Source of the DNA: Clostridium sp. C2-6-12
GTDB taxonomy: Bacteria > Bacillota > Clostridia > Clostridiales > Clostridiaceae
Reading direction: 5' to 3'
DNA length: 64,000 bases
Assembly (NCBI RefSeq): GCF_009928485.1
Contig: NZ_JAABNP010000022.1
Span: 1-64,000, forward strand
Of the stretch, positions 11,861-20,504 are shown piece by piece. A program made the translations under genes and the position numbers. Each line of letters opens with the position of its first letter. Position 1 is the first letter of the stretch. The notes below the pieces were generated by a model that did no database searches, was not told the DNA's origin, and saw only the letters and a program-made list of their open reading frames with translations.

Positions 11861-13047
11861 TGGTTGGTAAATTCTCTTAAAACTTCTCCGATATATCTTA
11901 TACCTTCAACAATTCTATCATTTGGCATGTTAGAAAAATTAATTCTAAATGTATTTTCATGTCCTCCATTAGGAAAAAATGAACCACCTGGAACAAAAGC
12001 AACCTTCCTTTCAAGACATTTTTCAAGTACATCTCTTGCATTTATGTCTTTTGGTAACTCAACCCACATAAATAATCCACCTTCAGGTCTTGTAAATCTA
12101 ACTTCCTCTGGAAATTCCTTTTCCATTGTTTCTATTGCTAAATTACGCCTTTCCCTATAAACCTCACGGATTTTTTCTATATGTTTATCTATATCATAGA
12201 TTTGAAGATATTTTGCTATATCTCTTTGAGCAATCGTATTACATTGAAGATCTGTGCACTGCTTAACTAATACATACTTTTGAATTAGTTCTTTATCTCC
12301 TACTATCCATCCAATTCTATAACCCGGACAAAATATTTTAGAGAAAGTTCCTAAGCACAATACATGTCCACTCTTATCAAAAGATTTTATTGATGGTAAA
12401 GTTTCTCCTTCAAATCTAAGCTCACCATAAGGATTGTCTTCTATAACAATTACATTATATTTACTAGCTAATTCTGCTAATGCTTTTCTTCTTTCAATAC
12501 TCCAGGTTCTTCCCGTTGGATTTTGGAATTCTGGAATAGCATAAATTACTTTAACATTTTTTGTGTTTTGTAATATATTTTCTAGTTCATTTGAAATCAT
12601 ACCATTATCATCTGTAGGAACTTCAATAAAGTCACATTCATAAGCCTTAAATGCACTGATTGCAGCTAAATATGTTGGACTTTCACATAAAACAACATCA
12701 CCTTTATTTAAAAATACCTTTCCTGATAAATCAAGAGCTTGCTGTGAGCCATGTGTAATTAATACATTATCATATTCAAAACTTGTACCTAGTCTTTTAT
12801 TCATTCTATCAGCACACCATTTTCTTAAATAATCATTACCTTCTGTTGTGGCATATTGAAGAGCACCCCTTCCATCTTCTTCAAGAACAATTCTGTTAAT
12901 CTCCTTTATTTCTTCAACTGGAAATAACTCTGGCGCTGGAAGTCCTCCTGCAAAAGAAATTATTTCAGGTCTTTGAGTAACCTTTAATATCTCCCTGATT
13001 TCTGATGCTTTTAAATTGGCCATTCTTTCTGCATAATTAAATTTCAT
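11857..13047 (-). CDS. PLP-dependent aminotransferase, LysN/MocR-like class I
   Basis: A 396-residue fold-type I aminotransferase of the 2-aminoadipate/aromatic/branched-chain group, with no fused HTH. Visible: the substrate-binding NPTG motif (176-179), PLP-binding Asp204 (EDNPYGEL) and Schiff-base Lys237 (GTFSKIFCPGYRIGW). The gene has AAGGAG before ATG. It is the only gene behind a T-box leader; the specifier reads best as valine, so a role in branched-chain amino acid formation is more likely than lysine or aromatic metabolism. That assignment rests on the leader, since close homologues accept many amino acids. The stop codon borders a dispersed repeat. Confidence 0.9.
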   Translation of the reverse strand: MKFNYAERMANLKASEIREILKVTQRPEIISFAGGLPAPELFPVEEIKEINRIVLEEDGRGALQYATTEGNDYLRKWCADRMNKRLGTSFEYDNVLITHGSQQALDLSGKVFLNKGDVVLCESPTYLAAISAFKAYECDFIEVPTDDNGMISNELENILQNTKNVKVIYAIPEFQNPTGRTWSIERRKALAELASKYNVIVIEDNPYGELRFEGETLPSIKSFDKSGHVLCLGTFSKIFCPGYRIGWIVGDKELIQKYVLVKQCTDLQCNTIAQRDIAKYLQIYDIDKHIEKIREVYRERRNLAIETMEKEFPEEVRFTRPEGGLFMWVELPKDINARDVLEKCLERKVAFVPGGSFFPNGGHENTFRINFSNMPNDRIVEGIRYIGEVLREFTNQ

Positions 13048-13125
13048 ATTCTTTCTCTCCTTTATAATTTATTAATAAATTTATGATTAATCGTAAATTT
13101 CAATTTTTCTATGTAAATTATAGAA

Positions 13126-13167
13126 ATCCAAAGGCTTTACCCCTTAACTATTAATTGTTAACTATTG
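13126..13167. repeat. Fragment of the TTAACAATT-type intergenic repeat
   Basis: AAATCCAAAGGCTTTACCCC followed by TTAACTATTAATTGTTAACT. The same order of blocks (CCAAAGGCTTT, then TTAACTCTTAACTC) occurs at 59090-59140. Here it lies between the T-box terminator and the aminotransferase. Confidence 0.6.
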
Positions 13168-13495
13168 AAAAAAATCCTGTCCTCTGTATAAAACAAAGGA
13201 CAGGATTATGATTCCTGCGGTACCACCTTAATTGATGAAAGACACCCACTCATTAAAAGAATGCAAACACATTCCGGATTTATAACGTAATCCTGACGTT
13301 GTGAATTACTTGAAAGTTTAATTGATTTGCAAAATTTCTATAACTATTAATTTACTTAAGTTAATAGAAACAATTTTAAACTTCTGTTCCCCCACACTCT
13401 CAAAGGCTACTTTTACTATATCGCTTTCTGCCAAATTCTCAGCACCATTGACTCTCTTTAAGTGCGCTTATAGTTTTATATCCTCATCAACGATT
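13167..13495 (-). promoter_or_regulatory. T-box leader of the aminotransferase gene (specifier probably GUA, Val)
   Basis: On the minus strand the T-box sequence AAGGTGGTACCGCAG (13215-13229) is followed by an 11-bp terminator stem (AATCCTGTCCT / AGGACAGGATT, 13173-13207) with a run of T. Stem I is recognisable: ACTATAAGCGC pairs with GCGATATAGT, with the AGAGAG and GGTGCTGAGAA conserved apical elements between. On the 3' side of the specifier loop the sequence is AAAAGTAGCCTTTGAG; by analogy with known leaders (codon, purine, CCUUUGAG) the codon is GTA. The UGGU bulge predicts discriminator A, which fits tRNA-Val and excludes tRNA-Ser for the alternative AGT reading. Uncharged tRNA-Val would allow read-through. 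Confidence 0.9.
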
Positions 13496-13567
13496 TAATA
13501 TTATAATTTACTTTTTTATTTCAAACTTATTATTTAAATAATTATTTTTCAATGTATATTGTTTAAT

Positions 13568-13596
13568 AATTTACCATTTCACAACTTATTTGTCAA
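13568..13596 (-). promoter_or_regulatory. Promoter of the T-box leader
   Basis: On the minus strand TTGACA (13591-13596), 17 bases, TAAATT (13568-13573). It is consensus -35 and spacing, about 70 bases before stem I of the T-box. Confidence 0.6.
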
Positions 13597-13741
13597 TCAC
13601 TTTTCCAACATATATACGTTCTAATTAATAAAATTCACAAATCAGAAATTGTAAATTATTAACTGTTAATTGCCTAAAAATTCTAGTTTAATGTGAAATA
13701 TTTCTTAGATTATAATATATTGAAAAAAAGATTATATTCAA

Positions 13742-14449
13742 TTAATTACTGCTAGTTAAACTTATTATTTTCATTTTCTTATAATTATATTTTTCTAGAG
13801 ATACATCAAATACTACACCACTTGTTAAAAAAACAGTATTATTTAATATCAAAGCTGGATCATCTTTTTCTAAATTTAATAGCTTTGCATCTTCTTCGCT
13901 TAATTTATCACAGCTTATTACTCTATCTGCAAATCCAACTTTTAATTTCAAATCGTCTATTATATAACTATATATGGATTTGCTACATATTTCTTCACTT
14001 AAATATGGAACTACATCTTTGTTGTAGTAGGATTCTTCTATGTCCATAGGTTCCCCATTTAAATATCTAATTCTTTTAACATAATATACTTTAGTATTAA
14101 CTTCACATTTCATTTTACTTGCTAATTCCTCATCAGCTTCTATTAATGAAAATTTTAATACTTTACTTTCTAATTTATCACTAGGATATGTCTTAGTTAA
14201 TCCATTCATTTCCTTCATATCTACACAGCCTAATTTGGAAAATTCTCTTAAAAATACACCACTACCCTGCACTCTATAAATATATCCTTTGCTCACCAAT
14301 ACATCTATTGCTTTTCTTATGGTATTTTTACTAACTTCAAGCCTTCTCATTAATTCCTCTTCTGTTGGAAGTTTTTTAGTATCATCATACTTACCTTCTA
14401 ACATTTCTTTTTCTAAAAGATTAACAACCGTTTCATATTTTGTCTGCAT
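13742..14449 (-). CDS. GntR-family regulator with UTRA domain
   Basis: A 235-residue repressor of the HutC/TreR type: a winged HTH at residues 1-70 (KLPTEEELMRRLEVSKNTIRK) followed by an effector-binding UTRA domain (about 90-230). Such proteins bind phosphorylated sugars and repress PTS operons. It lies downstream of the beta-glucoside PTS operon on the same strand but is separated from it by a strong terminator and a 300-base AT-rich spacer, so it has its own promoter. Control of the PTS operon is inferred from adjacency. Confidence 0.88.
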   Translation of the reverse strand: MQTKYETVVNLLEKEMLEGKYDDTKKLPTEEELMRRLEVSKNTIRKAIDVLVSKGYIYRVQGSGVFLREFSKLGCVDMKEMNGLTKTYPSDKLESKVLKFSLIEADEELASKMKCEVNTKVYYVKRIRYLNGEPMDIEESYYNKDVVPYLSEEICSKSIYSYIIDDLKLKVGFADRVISCDKLSEEDAKLLNLEKDDPALILNNTVFLTSGVVFDVSLEKYNYKKMKIISLTSSN

Positions 14450-14672
14450 ATCTATATTTACCTTCCGTTACATAATAATTTAATATATATTTTAAAATTC
14501 TTATTTTCAATTATAAATTAATTCTATTAAAAGTTAATTACCATAGACTAAGTTAATTTCATAAATTGACCTTTGTTGATTTAGAATTAATGTATGGTGT
14601 TTATTATTATTTTAATATTAATATAACAAATTTTTATTTTTTTATCAAAGTATATTCTTTTAATTTATTAGT

Positions 14673-14684
14673 ATTAGTACTAAT
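14673..14684. promoter_or_regulatory. Palindrome upstream of the GntR gene
   Basis: A perfect 12-bp palindrome ATTAGTACTAAT, preceded by a further TTAGTA half. It is a possible autoregulatory operator. It differs from the inverted repeat at the PTS promoter (18621-18638). The rest of 14450-14752 is AT-rich with nothing else I can name. Confidence 0.35.
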
Positions 14685-14752
14685 CTTTTTTAGATTCAAT
14701 TAATATTCTATTATTAACATTATACTGATTATTTCTCCTATAAATTAAATGT

Positions 14753-14807
14753 ATTAAAAATACCCCCAATATTTCTTTGACACTTAAGTTTAGAAATATT
14801 AGGGGTA
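14753..14807 (-). terminator. Terminator of the PTS operon
   Basis: Stem TACCCCCAATATTTCT / AGAAATATTAGGGGTA (14761-14776, 14792-14807), one mismatch, 15-base loop. On the minus strand it is followed by TTTTTAATAC. It lies 39 bases after the IIC stop. Confidence 0.85.
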
Positions 14808-14846
14808 ACAAATTATATCTTTTGAAGATTTTATTTATTTTTCTTA

Positions 14847-16178
14847 TTAAACTTGCGAAGTTTCTCCTGCACTTTGAGCTGCTTGTTCATTCTTATAATT
14901 CATGTTATCAATTTTCTTAAAGAATGGAAGATAAATGAAGAATGACATTACTAGCACTAATGCTTGTAATAGTGCAGTTCTAAATCCACCTACTAAAAGT
15001 CCTGAAATTATTGGAGGAGTTGTCCATGGAACCATTACGCCTCCAAATGGTGGAACTATACCTGTTGCAATTGCAAAATAAAGAATTAAACCAGACAACA
15101 TTGGAGTAATAATAAATGGTACTGCCATAAATGGATTCATTACTATTGGAGTACCAAATGTGATTGGTTCATTTATGTTAAATACTGCTGGTAAAACTGC
15201 TAATCTACCTAATTGTTTACTTTGTGCTGATTTGGAGAATACCAACATAGCTACAACAAGACCTATTGTCATTCCAGCACCTGTTACTGTCATAAATTGA
15301 TCTAAAAATTGTTGAGTTACTATATGTGCCCCATTTGCTACAGTTAATTCTTTTCCACTTGTAACTATAGCTGCATTATCTAATGTATTTGAAGTTAATA
15401 AACTTCCCATTATTCCACCTACTATTGTAGAACCATGGACCCCAAACCACCATAAGAATGGAATTGCAAATCCCATGAATAATACGCCGCCTAATGAATC
15501 TGTCATTCCTTGTAATGGTGTTTGTATTACCTTATAAATAAATTCAATTAATGTTGTTTGTAATGCCCAATGGAATATTGAAAATACAACTGTTGCACCT
15601 AGTATTATAACAGCTGCTGGTATTAGTGCTGCAAATGAGTTGGCAACTCCTTGAGGTACACCTGCTGGCATTTTTATTGTAATCTTCTTTTCCATAAACC
15701 AAGAATAAACTGCACCAACAATTAGTCCTATTATAATTGCTGTAACCATTCCTTTTCCACCACACCATGCAGTTGGAATAACGTCACCCACAGTTTCTCC
15801 ACCTTTAGTTACTACTGAAGAGCTAGTTGTTAATACAAATGTAACAAATGCTATTACTCCTGCTGAAAATGGTTCATGTCCTTCATTTTTCGCATAGATA
15901 TATGCTATACCCATTGTTCCCATAAGTGCAATTATGTTAAAGGTAGCTCCAAAAGCTTTCCATAATGGGTCAGTCCATCCAGCACCTAATGTTAATGCTA
16001 ACCAATCATTTAATGGTTGATATGGTAATTGTGCAAGTAATAAAAATACTGATCCTATTAGCGTTAAAGGTAATGTGTATAAAATACCATCTTTTAAAGC
16101 AATAACACCCTTTAAGTTAACAAACTTCATAACTATAGGTATTACTTTTTCATTTAAATTGTCTTGAAATGCTGACAT
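14847..16178 (-). CDS. celB: PTS cellobiose/lactose-family transporter subunit IIC
   Basis: A 443-residue membrane permease of the Lac/cellobiose (Lac) PTS family, about ten membrane segments starting near residue 30. Conserved motifs are visible: the substrate-site NEP (FNINEPITFGTPIVMNP, about 335-350) and FWWFGVHGSTIVGG (about 233-250). It translocates the sugar while IIB phosphorylates it. It is the last gene of the operon IIA-IIB-GH1-IIC, 165 bases after the GH1 gene, with an AAGGAGG site. Confidence 0.93.
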   Translation of the reverse strand: MSAFQDNLNEKVIPIVMKFVNLKGVIALKDGILYTLPLTLIGSVFLLLAQLPYQPLNDWLALTLGAGWTDPLWKAFGATFNIIALMGTMGIAYIYAKNEGHEPFSAGVIAFVTFVLTTSSSVVTKGGETVGDVIPTAWCGGKGMVTAIIIGLIVGAVYSWFMEKKITIKMPAGVPQGVANSFAALIPAAVIILGATVVFSIFHWALQTTLIEFIYKVIQTPLQGMTDSLGGVLFMGFAIPFLWWFGVHGSTIVGGIMGSLLTSNTLDNAAIVTSGKELTVANGAHIVTQQFLDQFMTVTGAGMTIGLVVAMLVFSKSAQSKQLGRLAVLPAVFNINEPITFGTPIVMNPFMAVPFIITPMLSGLILYFAIATGIVPPFGGVMVPWTTPPIISGLLVGGFRTALLQALVLVMSFFIYLPFFKKIDNMNYKNEQAAQSAGETSQV

Positions 16179-16343
16179 TAATAATTCCTCCTTAAATAAT
16201 TAACATATGAATTTTGAATTATAAATAGAAATTATGAGATAAATTTTTCAATTAATTTATTACTTAAAGTTTTAAATCTTCATATAAATTACAATGCGCG
16301 CTTAAGGAATTTATATTAGGATTTATTAACTATAAAGTCTTAG

Positions 16344-17753
16344 CTAAAGGCTTTCTCCTCTTTCCTCAATTATTTTCTTATACCAATATCCTGACAATTT
16401 TATTTTTCTGTTCAAATTATTCTTGTGATCTACATATATAAATCCATATTGCTTCTTGTATCCGTTTAACCAACTTAATAAGTCAATTACAGACCAAGCG
16501 TAATACCCTTTTAAGTTTATATTTTCTTCTATTGCTCTTTTTACTGCTTTTAAGTGTTCTTCAATATACTTAATTCTTGGAACATCTACTATCTCATCTT
16601 CAATGATTGGATCTTCATCGCCTAAACCGTTTTCGGTAATATACATTTTCACATCACCATAAAGTTCTTTTAACATTCTTAATCCATCTAAAAATGCATC
16701 TGGAGCTACTTCCCATCCCCATTTTGTATAAACCTTATCTTCCATCATCACTGTTTTGTATACTCCATCGAATGAAGCATTTCCAGGAGCTCCAGTAGAT
16801 TCTTCCCTAGTTCTTTCCTTATCATCATTCTCCATATCATTTTTTGCTACTCTTTTGGGCTGATAATAATTAAGTCCTATAAAATCATTTTTCTCTGCTG
16901 TTTCTTTTATTAGATTTAGTTCTTCTTCTGTCCAATCTGGAATCCATCCATTCTCTTCTAATTGTTTGACTACATATTTTGGATAACTCCCCTTTAATAT
17001 TGGGTCATAATACCAATTAATATCGTGCTGATTAGCATGATATGTGGCCTTTATATTATCTTCTTTATCATCTACGCTAAAAGCAGGTGAAAATACATGT
17101 GTTATTCCTATTTCTCCAAATTGTCTTTTTTCTTTATAACTCTTTACGGCCTTAGCATGTGCTGTAAAAACATTATGAGTCACTTGAAAATACATTTTAG
17201 GGTTATTTCTAATACCTGGCGGATGTGCTCCAGCTAAATATCCCAAAGCTGCAAATACAATAGTCTCATTAAAGGTAATCCAGTGTTTTACTCTGTCACC
17301 AAAAGCGTTAAAGCACACATCTGCATATCTTGCAAAAGCATCAATAGTTCTCTTATTTGTCCAGCCACCATTTTCCTCTAAGTTTTGAGGCAAATCCCAA
17401 TGATACAAGGTTACAAATGGTACTATTCCATATTCTAAACATTCATTTATTATATTATTGTAAAAATCAATTCCTTTTTGATTTACTTCTCCATCACCAT
17501 CTGGAATTATTCTAGTCCAAGAAATTGAAAATCTATATGATTCCAATCCAATTTCAGCCATGAGCTTAATATCTTCTTTGTATCTATGATAATGGTCTAC
17601 TGCTACATCTCCATTTGTATTATTAAACGTTTTTCCTTCTATTTTAGAAAATACATCCCAATTGGAAACACCTTTTCCATCTTCATTCCATGCACCTTCT
17701 ACCTGATAGGATGCAGATGCAGCTCCAAACAAAAAATCCTTAGGAAATTTCAT
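16344..17753 (-). CDS. GH1 6-phospho-beta-glycosidase
   Basis: A 469-residue cytoplasmic GH1 enzyme that hydrolyses the phosphorylated disaccharide delivered by the PTS. Acid/base Glu163 (TFNETI) and nucleophile Glu374 (ITENGLG) are present. The phosphate-binding triad of phospho-glycosidases is also present: Ser427, Lys434 and Tyr436 (LSWLNGYKKQYGF) replace the Glu of plain beta-glucosidases. Trp428 after that Ser matches 6-phospho-beta-galactosidase (LacG) rather than the Ala of most 6-phospho-beta-glucosidases, while the rest reads like a glucosidase. Either or both phospho-sugars may be used. Length matches the family. The site is AGGAGG. Confidence 0.9.
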   Translation of the reverse strand: MKFPKDFLFGAASASYQVEGAWNEDGKGVSNWDVFSKIEGKTFNNTNGDVAVDHYHRYKEDIKLMAEIGLESYRFSISWTRIIPDGDGEVNQKGIDFYNNIINECLEYGIVPFVTLYHWDLPQNLEENGGWTNKRTIDAFARYADVCFNAFGDRVKHWITFNETIVFAALGYLAGAHPPGIRNNPKMYFQVTHNVFTAHAKAVKSYKEKRQFGEIGITHVFSPAFSVDDKEDNIKATYHANQHDINWYYDPILKGSYPKYVVKQLEENGWIPDWTEEELNLIKETAEKNDFIGLNYYQPKRVAKNDMENDDKERTREESTGAPGNASFDGVYKTVMMEDKVYTKWGWEVAPDAFLDGLRMLKELYGDVKMYITENGLGDEDPIIEDEIVDVPRIKYIEEHLKAVKRAIEENINLKGYYAWSVIDLLSWLNGYKKQYGFIYVDHKNNLNRKIKLSGYWYKKIIEERGESL

Positions 17754-17813
17754 CTTTAAAGTTCCTCCTTCTTATGATTTTATTTTTTTCTATTAACTCT
17801 AGATTTCTAATAA

Positions 17814-18122
17814 TTATTTTCCTGCTAGTTTTAATGCAAAATCTAATACCTTTTCTCCATTCATCATTCCATAATCCACCATTGGTATTACATCTACTGG
17901 GATTCCTTTAGCATCGCATATCTTTTTTGCTTTTCCTAAAGTATAACCAACTTGAGGTCCGAGTAGTGCAACATTTACATTGTCTAAATGCTTATCCATT
18001 TGACCTTCTGGAAATGCTTCAATATCAACTTCTACTCCTTTACCTTTAGCAGCCTCCTTCATTTTATTTACCAAAAGGCTTGTTGACATACCTGCTGCAC
18101 AAAATAATCTAATTGTTATCAT
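17814..18122 (-). CDS. celA: PTS lactose/cellobiose-type subunit IIB
   Basis: A 102-residue cytoplasmic phosphocarrier. Cys8 in the loop LFCAAGMSTSLLV is the phosphorylation site; the short one-domain length is typical. It receives phosphate from IIA and passes it to the sugar bound by IIC. It lies 97 bases after IIA and 60 bases before the GH1 gene, with an AGGAGG site. Confidence 0.93.
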   Translation of the reverse strand: MITIRLFCAAGMSTSLLVNKMKEAAKGKGVEVDIEAFPEGQMDKHLDNVNVALLGPQVGYTLGKAKKICDAKGIPVDVIPMVDYGMMNGEKVLDFALKLAGK

Positions 18123-18219
18123 AATTTATTCCTCCTCTAAGCATTAAATAATTTTTTACTATTTAGCTTTTTTATAACATCAACTTTTTTCGATTTATCG
18201 TTAATTACAGATTTTTTAT

Positions 18220-18576
18220 TTAATTATTAATTAACGTATTTACAACTTTTCTTAAATCAATTATTTGCTCAATCAAACTTTTTTCCGATATGGCTGTCAT
18301 CAGATGATCTTGTGCATGTACAAACAGCACTGACATCTCAATTTTTTCACCGTTAGCTTCCTTATGTAAAAATAGAGTTTGTCCTTCATGAGCTTTTCCT
18401 ATTGCTTCATTTGCCAATCTCATTTCTTCCTCGGCTTCTTTATATTTTCCTTCATTTACATTACTAAGAGCCATATAGGCATGATTTTTGCAATCTCCAG
18501 CATTGATAATAATATTCATAACCGCCATTTCTAGTTCTTCCATTTCCAAATCCCTCATTTCAAATTTAAAATTCAT
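18220..18576 (-). CDS. celC: PTS lactose/cellobiose-type subunit IIA
   Basis: A 118-residue helical trimeric phosphocarrier. His87 in VHAQDHLM is the phosphorylation site of this family (the second His91 and Asp90 are also conserved). The start is uncertain. ATG 18576 has no good SD. ATG 18543 (residue 12, giving MEELEMAVMNIII) has GAGG 9 bases upstream and matches where relatives begin. It is first in the operon, behind a promoter with an inverted repeat. Confidence 0.9.
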   Translation of the reverse strand: MNFKFEMRDLEMEELEMAVMNIIINAGDCKNHAYMALSNVNEGKYKEAEEEMRLANEAIGKAHEGQTLFLHKEANGEKIEMSVLFVHAQDHLMTAISEKSLIEQIIDLRKVVNTLINN

Positions 18577-18620
18577 AAAGCTATTTAATCTCTTTGCTTA
18601 TTACATATACCCATTAATAT

Positions 18621-18668
18621 AATTCATAGGTATGAATTTATTATATACTGATGATTTTGTTTTGTAAA
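18621..18668 (-). promoter_or_regulatory. PTS operon promoter with inverted-repeat operator
   Basis: On the minus strand TTTACA (-35, 18663-18668), 17 bases, TATAAT (-10, 18640-18645), then AATTCATACCTATGAATT (18621-18638), an inverted repeat with 8-bp arms over the expected start point. A repressor bound here would block initiation. Whether it is the GntR protein at 13742-14449 is not shown. Confidence 0.65.
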
Positions 18669-18795
18669 TGATTTCTTTTAATTTTTCTATTTGTTATTTA
18701 ATGCTACTTTAATTAATCAACCTAAAATTCAATGTTTAACACTTAAAATATACGAACATATAATAAAAGTAGTTATGATTTAGATTGGAGCTATA

Positions 18796-19485
18796 ATGTA
18801 TAAAAAAGGTGATTTTCATATTCACTCTATATATTCTGATGGAAAATGCACGCCAGAAGAAATTGTTATAATCTCTAAAGAAAATAAAATGGATATTATT
18901 TCTCTAACAGATCACAATACTACGGAAGGATTAGATGAAACTATACAGGTTGGAAAGAAATTTGGAATCAAAGTAATTCCTGGAGTTGAATTATCTACTA
19001 GATATAATAATTCAAGAGTTCATATTTTAGGATATTTTCGAGATAATAATTATAAAAATGATCTTTTAATTGAAATATTAAGAAATGTACGAGCTCATAA
19101 AATATCTGATATAAAATGTCTACTGGGAAACAGCATAAACTTCTATGGAAGAAAAAATAAAAGACTTGATATGCGAACAGGAATTGAACTTCTAAAATTT
19201 TTCGGTGCTGTGGTAATTTTGGCTCATCCTATACTTTTAAATCCAACTAATTTTAAAGAAGTTATTCAAATGAACTTGGATGGACTTGAAGCTAAATACT
19301 ATTGTAATACCGATAAAGATACTAAATATTTCGTTGATTTAGCTAAAAGTAATAATTTAATTTATACAGCTGGTTCTGACTTTCATGATTACAACAAACT
19401 TCATAAATCTCATGGAATGATTGGAGATGTGTATCTGGACAGCCAAGAAATATATAATTTTTTACGTAGTGGCAGATTATTATAA
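18796..19485 (+). CDS. PHP-domain metal-dependent phosphoesterase
   Basis: A 229-residue protein made of one PHP domain. The metal-binding motifs are in order: FHIHSIYSD (N-terminus), LTDHNT, IPGVELS, LAHP and GSDFHDY (near 194-200). Related proteins (TrpH/YciV type) hydrolyse 3',5'-nucleotide phosphates or short RNA ends. This one lacks the longer insert of YciV, so the substrate is open. It is a single gene with TTGGAG before ATG, convergent with the HD-GYP gene. Confidence 0.85.
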   Translation: MYKKGDFHIHSIYSDGKCTPEEIVIISKENKMDIISLTDHNTTEGLDETIQVGKKFGIKVIPGVELSTRYNNSRVHILGYFRDNNYKNDLLIEILRNVRAHKISDIKCLLGNSINFYGRKNKRLDMRTGIELLKFFGAVVILAHPILLNPTNFKEVIQMNLDGLEAKYYCNTDKDTKYFVDLAKSNNLIYTAGSDFHDYNKLHKSHGMIGDVYLDSQEIYNFLRSGRLL

Positions 19486-19499
19486 ACTCCTTAAAATAA

Positions 19500-19617
19500 A
19501 AAAATGTAACTATATATAGACATATCTAAGGAAACTCGACTCCCTCCAGATCGTTGAGTAAGTTCGAATAACAAAAAATTAAATTTTGATTCTCACTTAT
19601 AATATAGTTACATTTTT
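19500..19617. repeat. Inverted-repeat element between convergent genes
   Basis: A perfect 16-bp inverted repeat (AAAAATGTAACTATAT at 19500-19515; complement at 19602-19617) encloses 86 bases that are less AT-rich at their centre (CTCGACTCCCTCCAGATCG). The right arm runs into the HD-GYP stop codon. It may act as a bidirectional terminator with a long loop, or be a small MITE-like insertion. Confidence 0.55.
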
Positions 19618-20212
19618 AAATATAAAGTTTGCCAACAATTTCTTGCCAATTTTCAAGTATACATTCCGCTATTTGAGAATCATACATTATTCCTTTGTTT
19701 TTATTTATTTCATTTTTACATATTTCATCACTTATAGATTCCCTATATGGTCTGTCACTTTTCATTGCATCTATAGAATCACAAACTGCCAATATTCTCG
19801 ATGCAAATGGTATTTCTTCTTCTTTTAGTCCTCCAGGATATCCCTTTCCATCCCATCTTTCATGATGATGCAAAACTATTTTTGAAATGTCATTAAGAGT
19901 ATTAGCTTTACTTAATATATTATATCCAATATCACAATGCTTTTTCATCAATTCCCATTCTTCTATTTCAAGCTTACCTGGTTTATTTAAAACACTGTCT
20001 GGAATTCCAATCTTACCGATATCATGCAAATCACCTGCAATATGCATAATTCTTAATTCCTCCTTTGTCATTCCCAAAGTTTCACCTAAGCTATAAGCCA
20101 TTTCTGCAACTCTTATAGAATGACCTGAGGTATAAAGATCTTTTGCTTCTAATGCAGCTACCATACTTTTTATGATATCATGATACATGTCATTACTATA
20201 TTCTTCCCTCAC
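19616..20212 (-). CDS. HD-GYP domain protein, probable c-di-GMP phosphodiesterase
   Basis: A stand-alone HD-GYP domain of about 198 residues. Metal-site HD (LHDIGKIGIPD), the HHE motif (HHERWDGKGYPGGL) and the GYP signature are all intact, so it should hydrolyse c-di-GMP. There is no sensor domain. The start was set at GTG 20212, which has GGAGGTGA 5 bases upstream; the ATG at 20257 has no good site. With the GGEEF cyclase at 49243 it forms a possible synthesis/breakdown pair in this window. Confidence 0.85.
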   Translation of the reverse strand: MREEYSNDMYHDIIKSMVAALEAKDLYTSGHSIRVAEMAYSLGETLGMTKEELRIMHIAGDLHDIGKIGIPDSVLNKPGKLEIEEWELMKKHCDIGYNILSKANTLNDISKIVLHHHERWDGKGYPGGLKEEEIPFASRILAVCDSIDAMKSDRPYRESISDEICKNEINKNKGIMYDSQIAECILENWQEIVGKLYI

Positions 20213-20333
20213 TGCCTCACCTCCCACCTTTTTTTGACTCTTTTCACATATTACCATACTTCTTAACTCACTTAAATAGAAAACATGGATTTTTTTTGTG
20301 CTTCATTAAATATTTAATTTTATAAAATAAAAG

Positions 20334-20383
20334 GAATTCTACATAAATATCTTATATATCTTTTTGATATTACATAAATTCCA
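20334..20383 (-). terminator. Probable recQ terminator
   Basis: A long imperfect stem closed by GGAATT / AATTCC, with inner ATATC / GATAT. CCTTTTATTTT follows on the minus strand. It lies about 120 bases after the recQ stop. Confidence 0.5.
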
Positions 20384-20504
20384 ATTAAATTACCTTTTAT
20401 TGTTTAGTTATTTCTTTACAACTATTAAAACTGATTGAACTGTAGTAAATTGCATTTCAAAATTTTAAGATTTGGATATTACTTCTTATTTATATCGCTT
20501 AATT

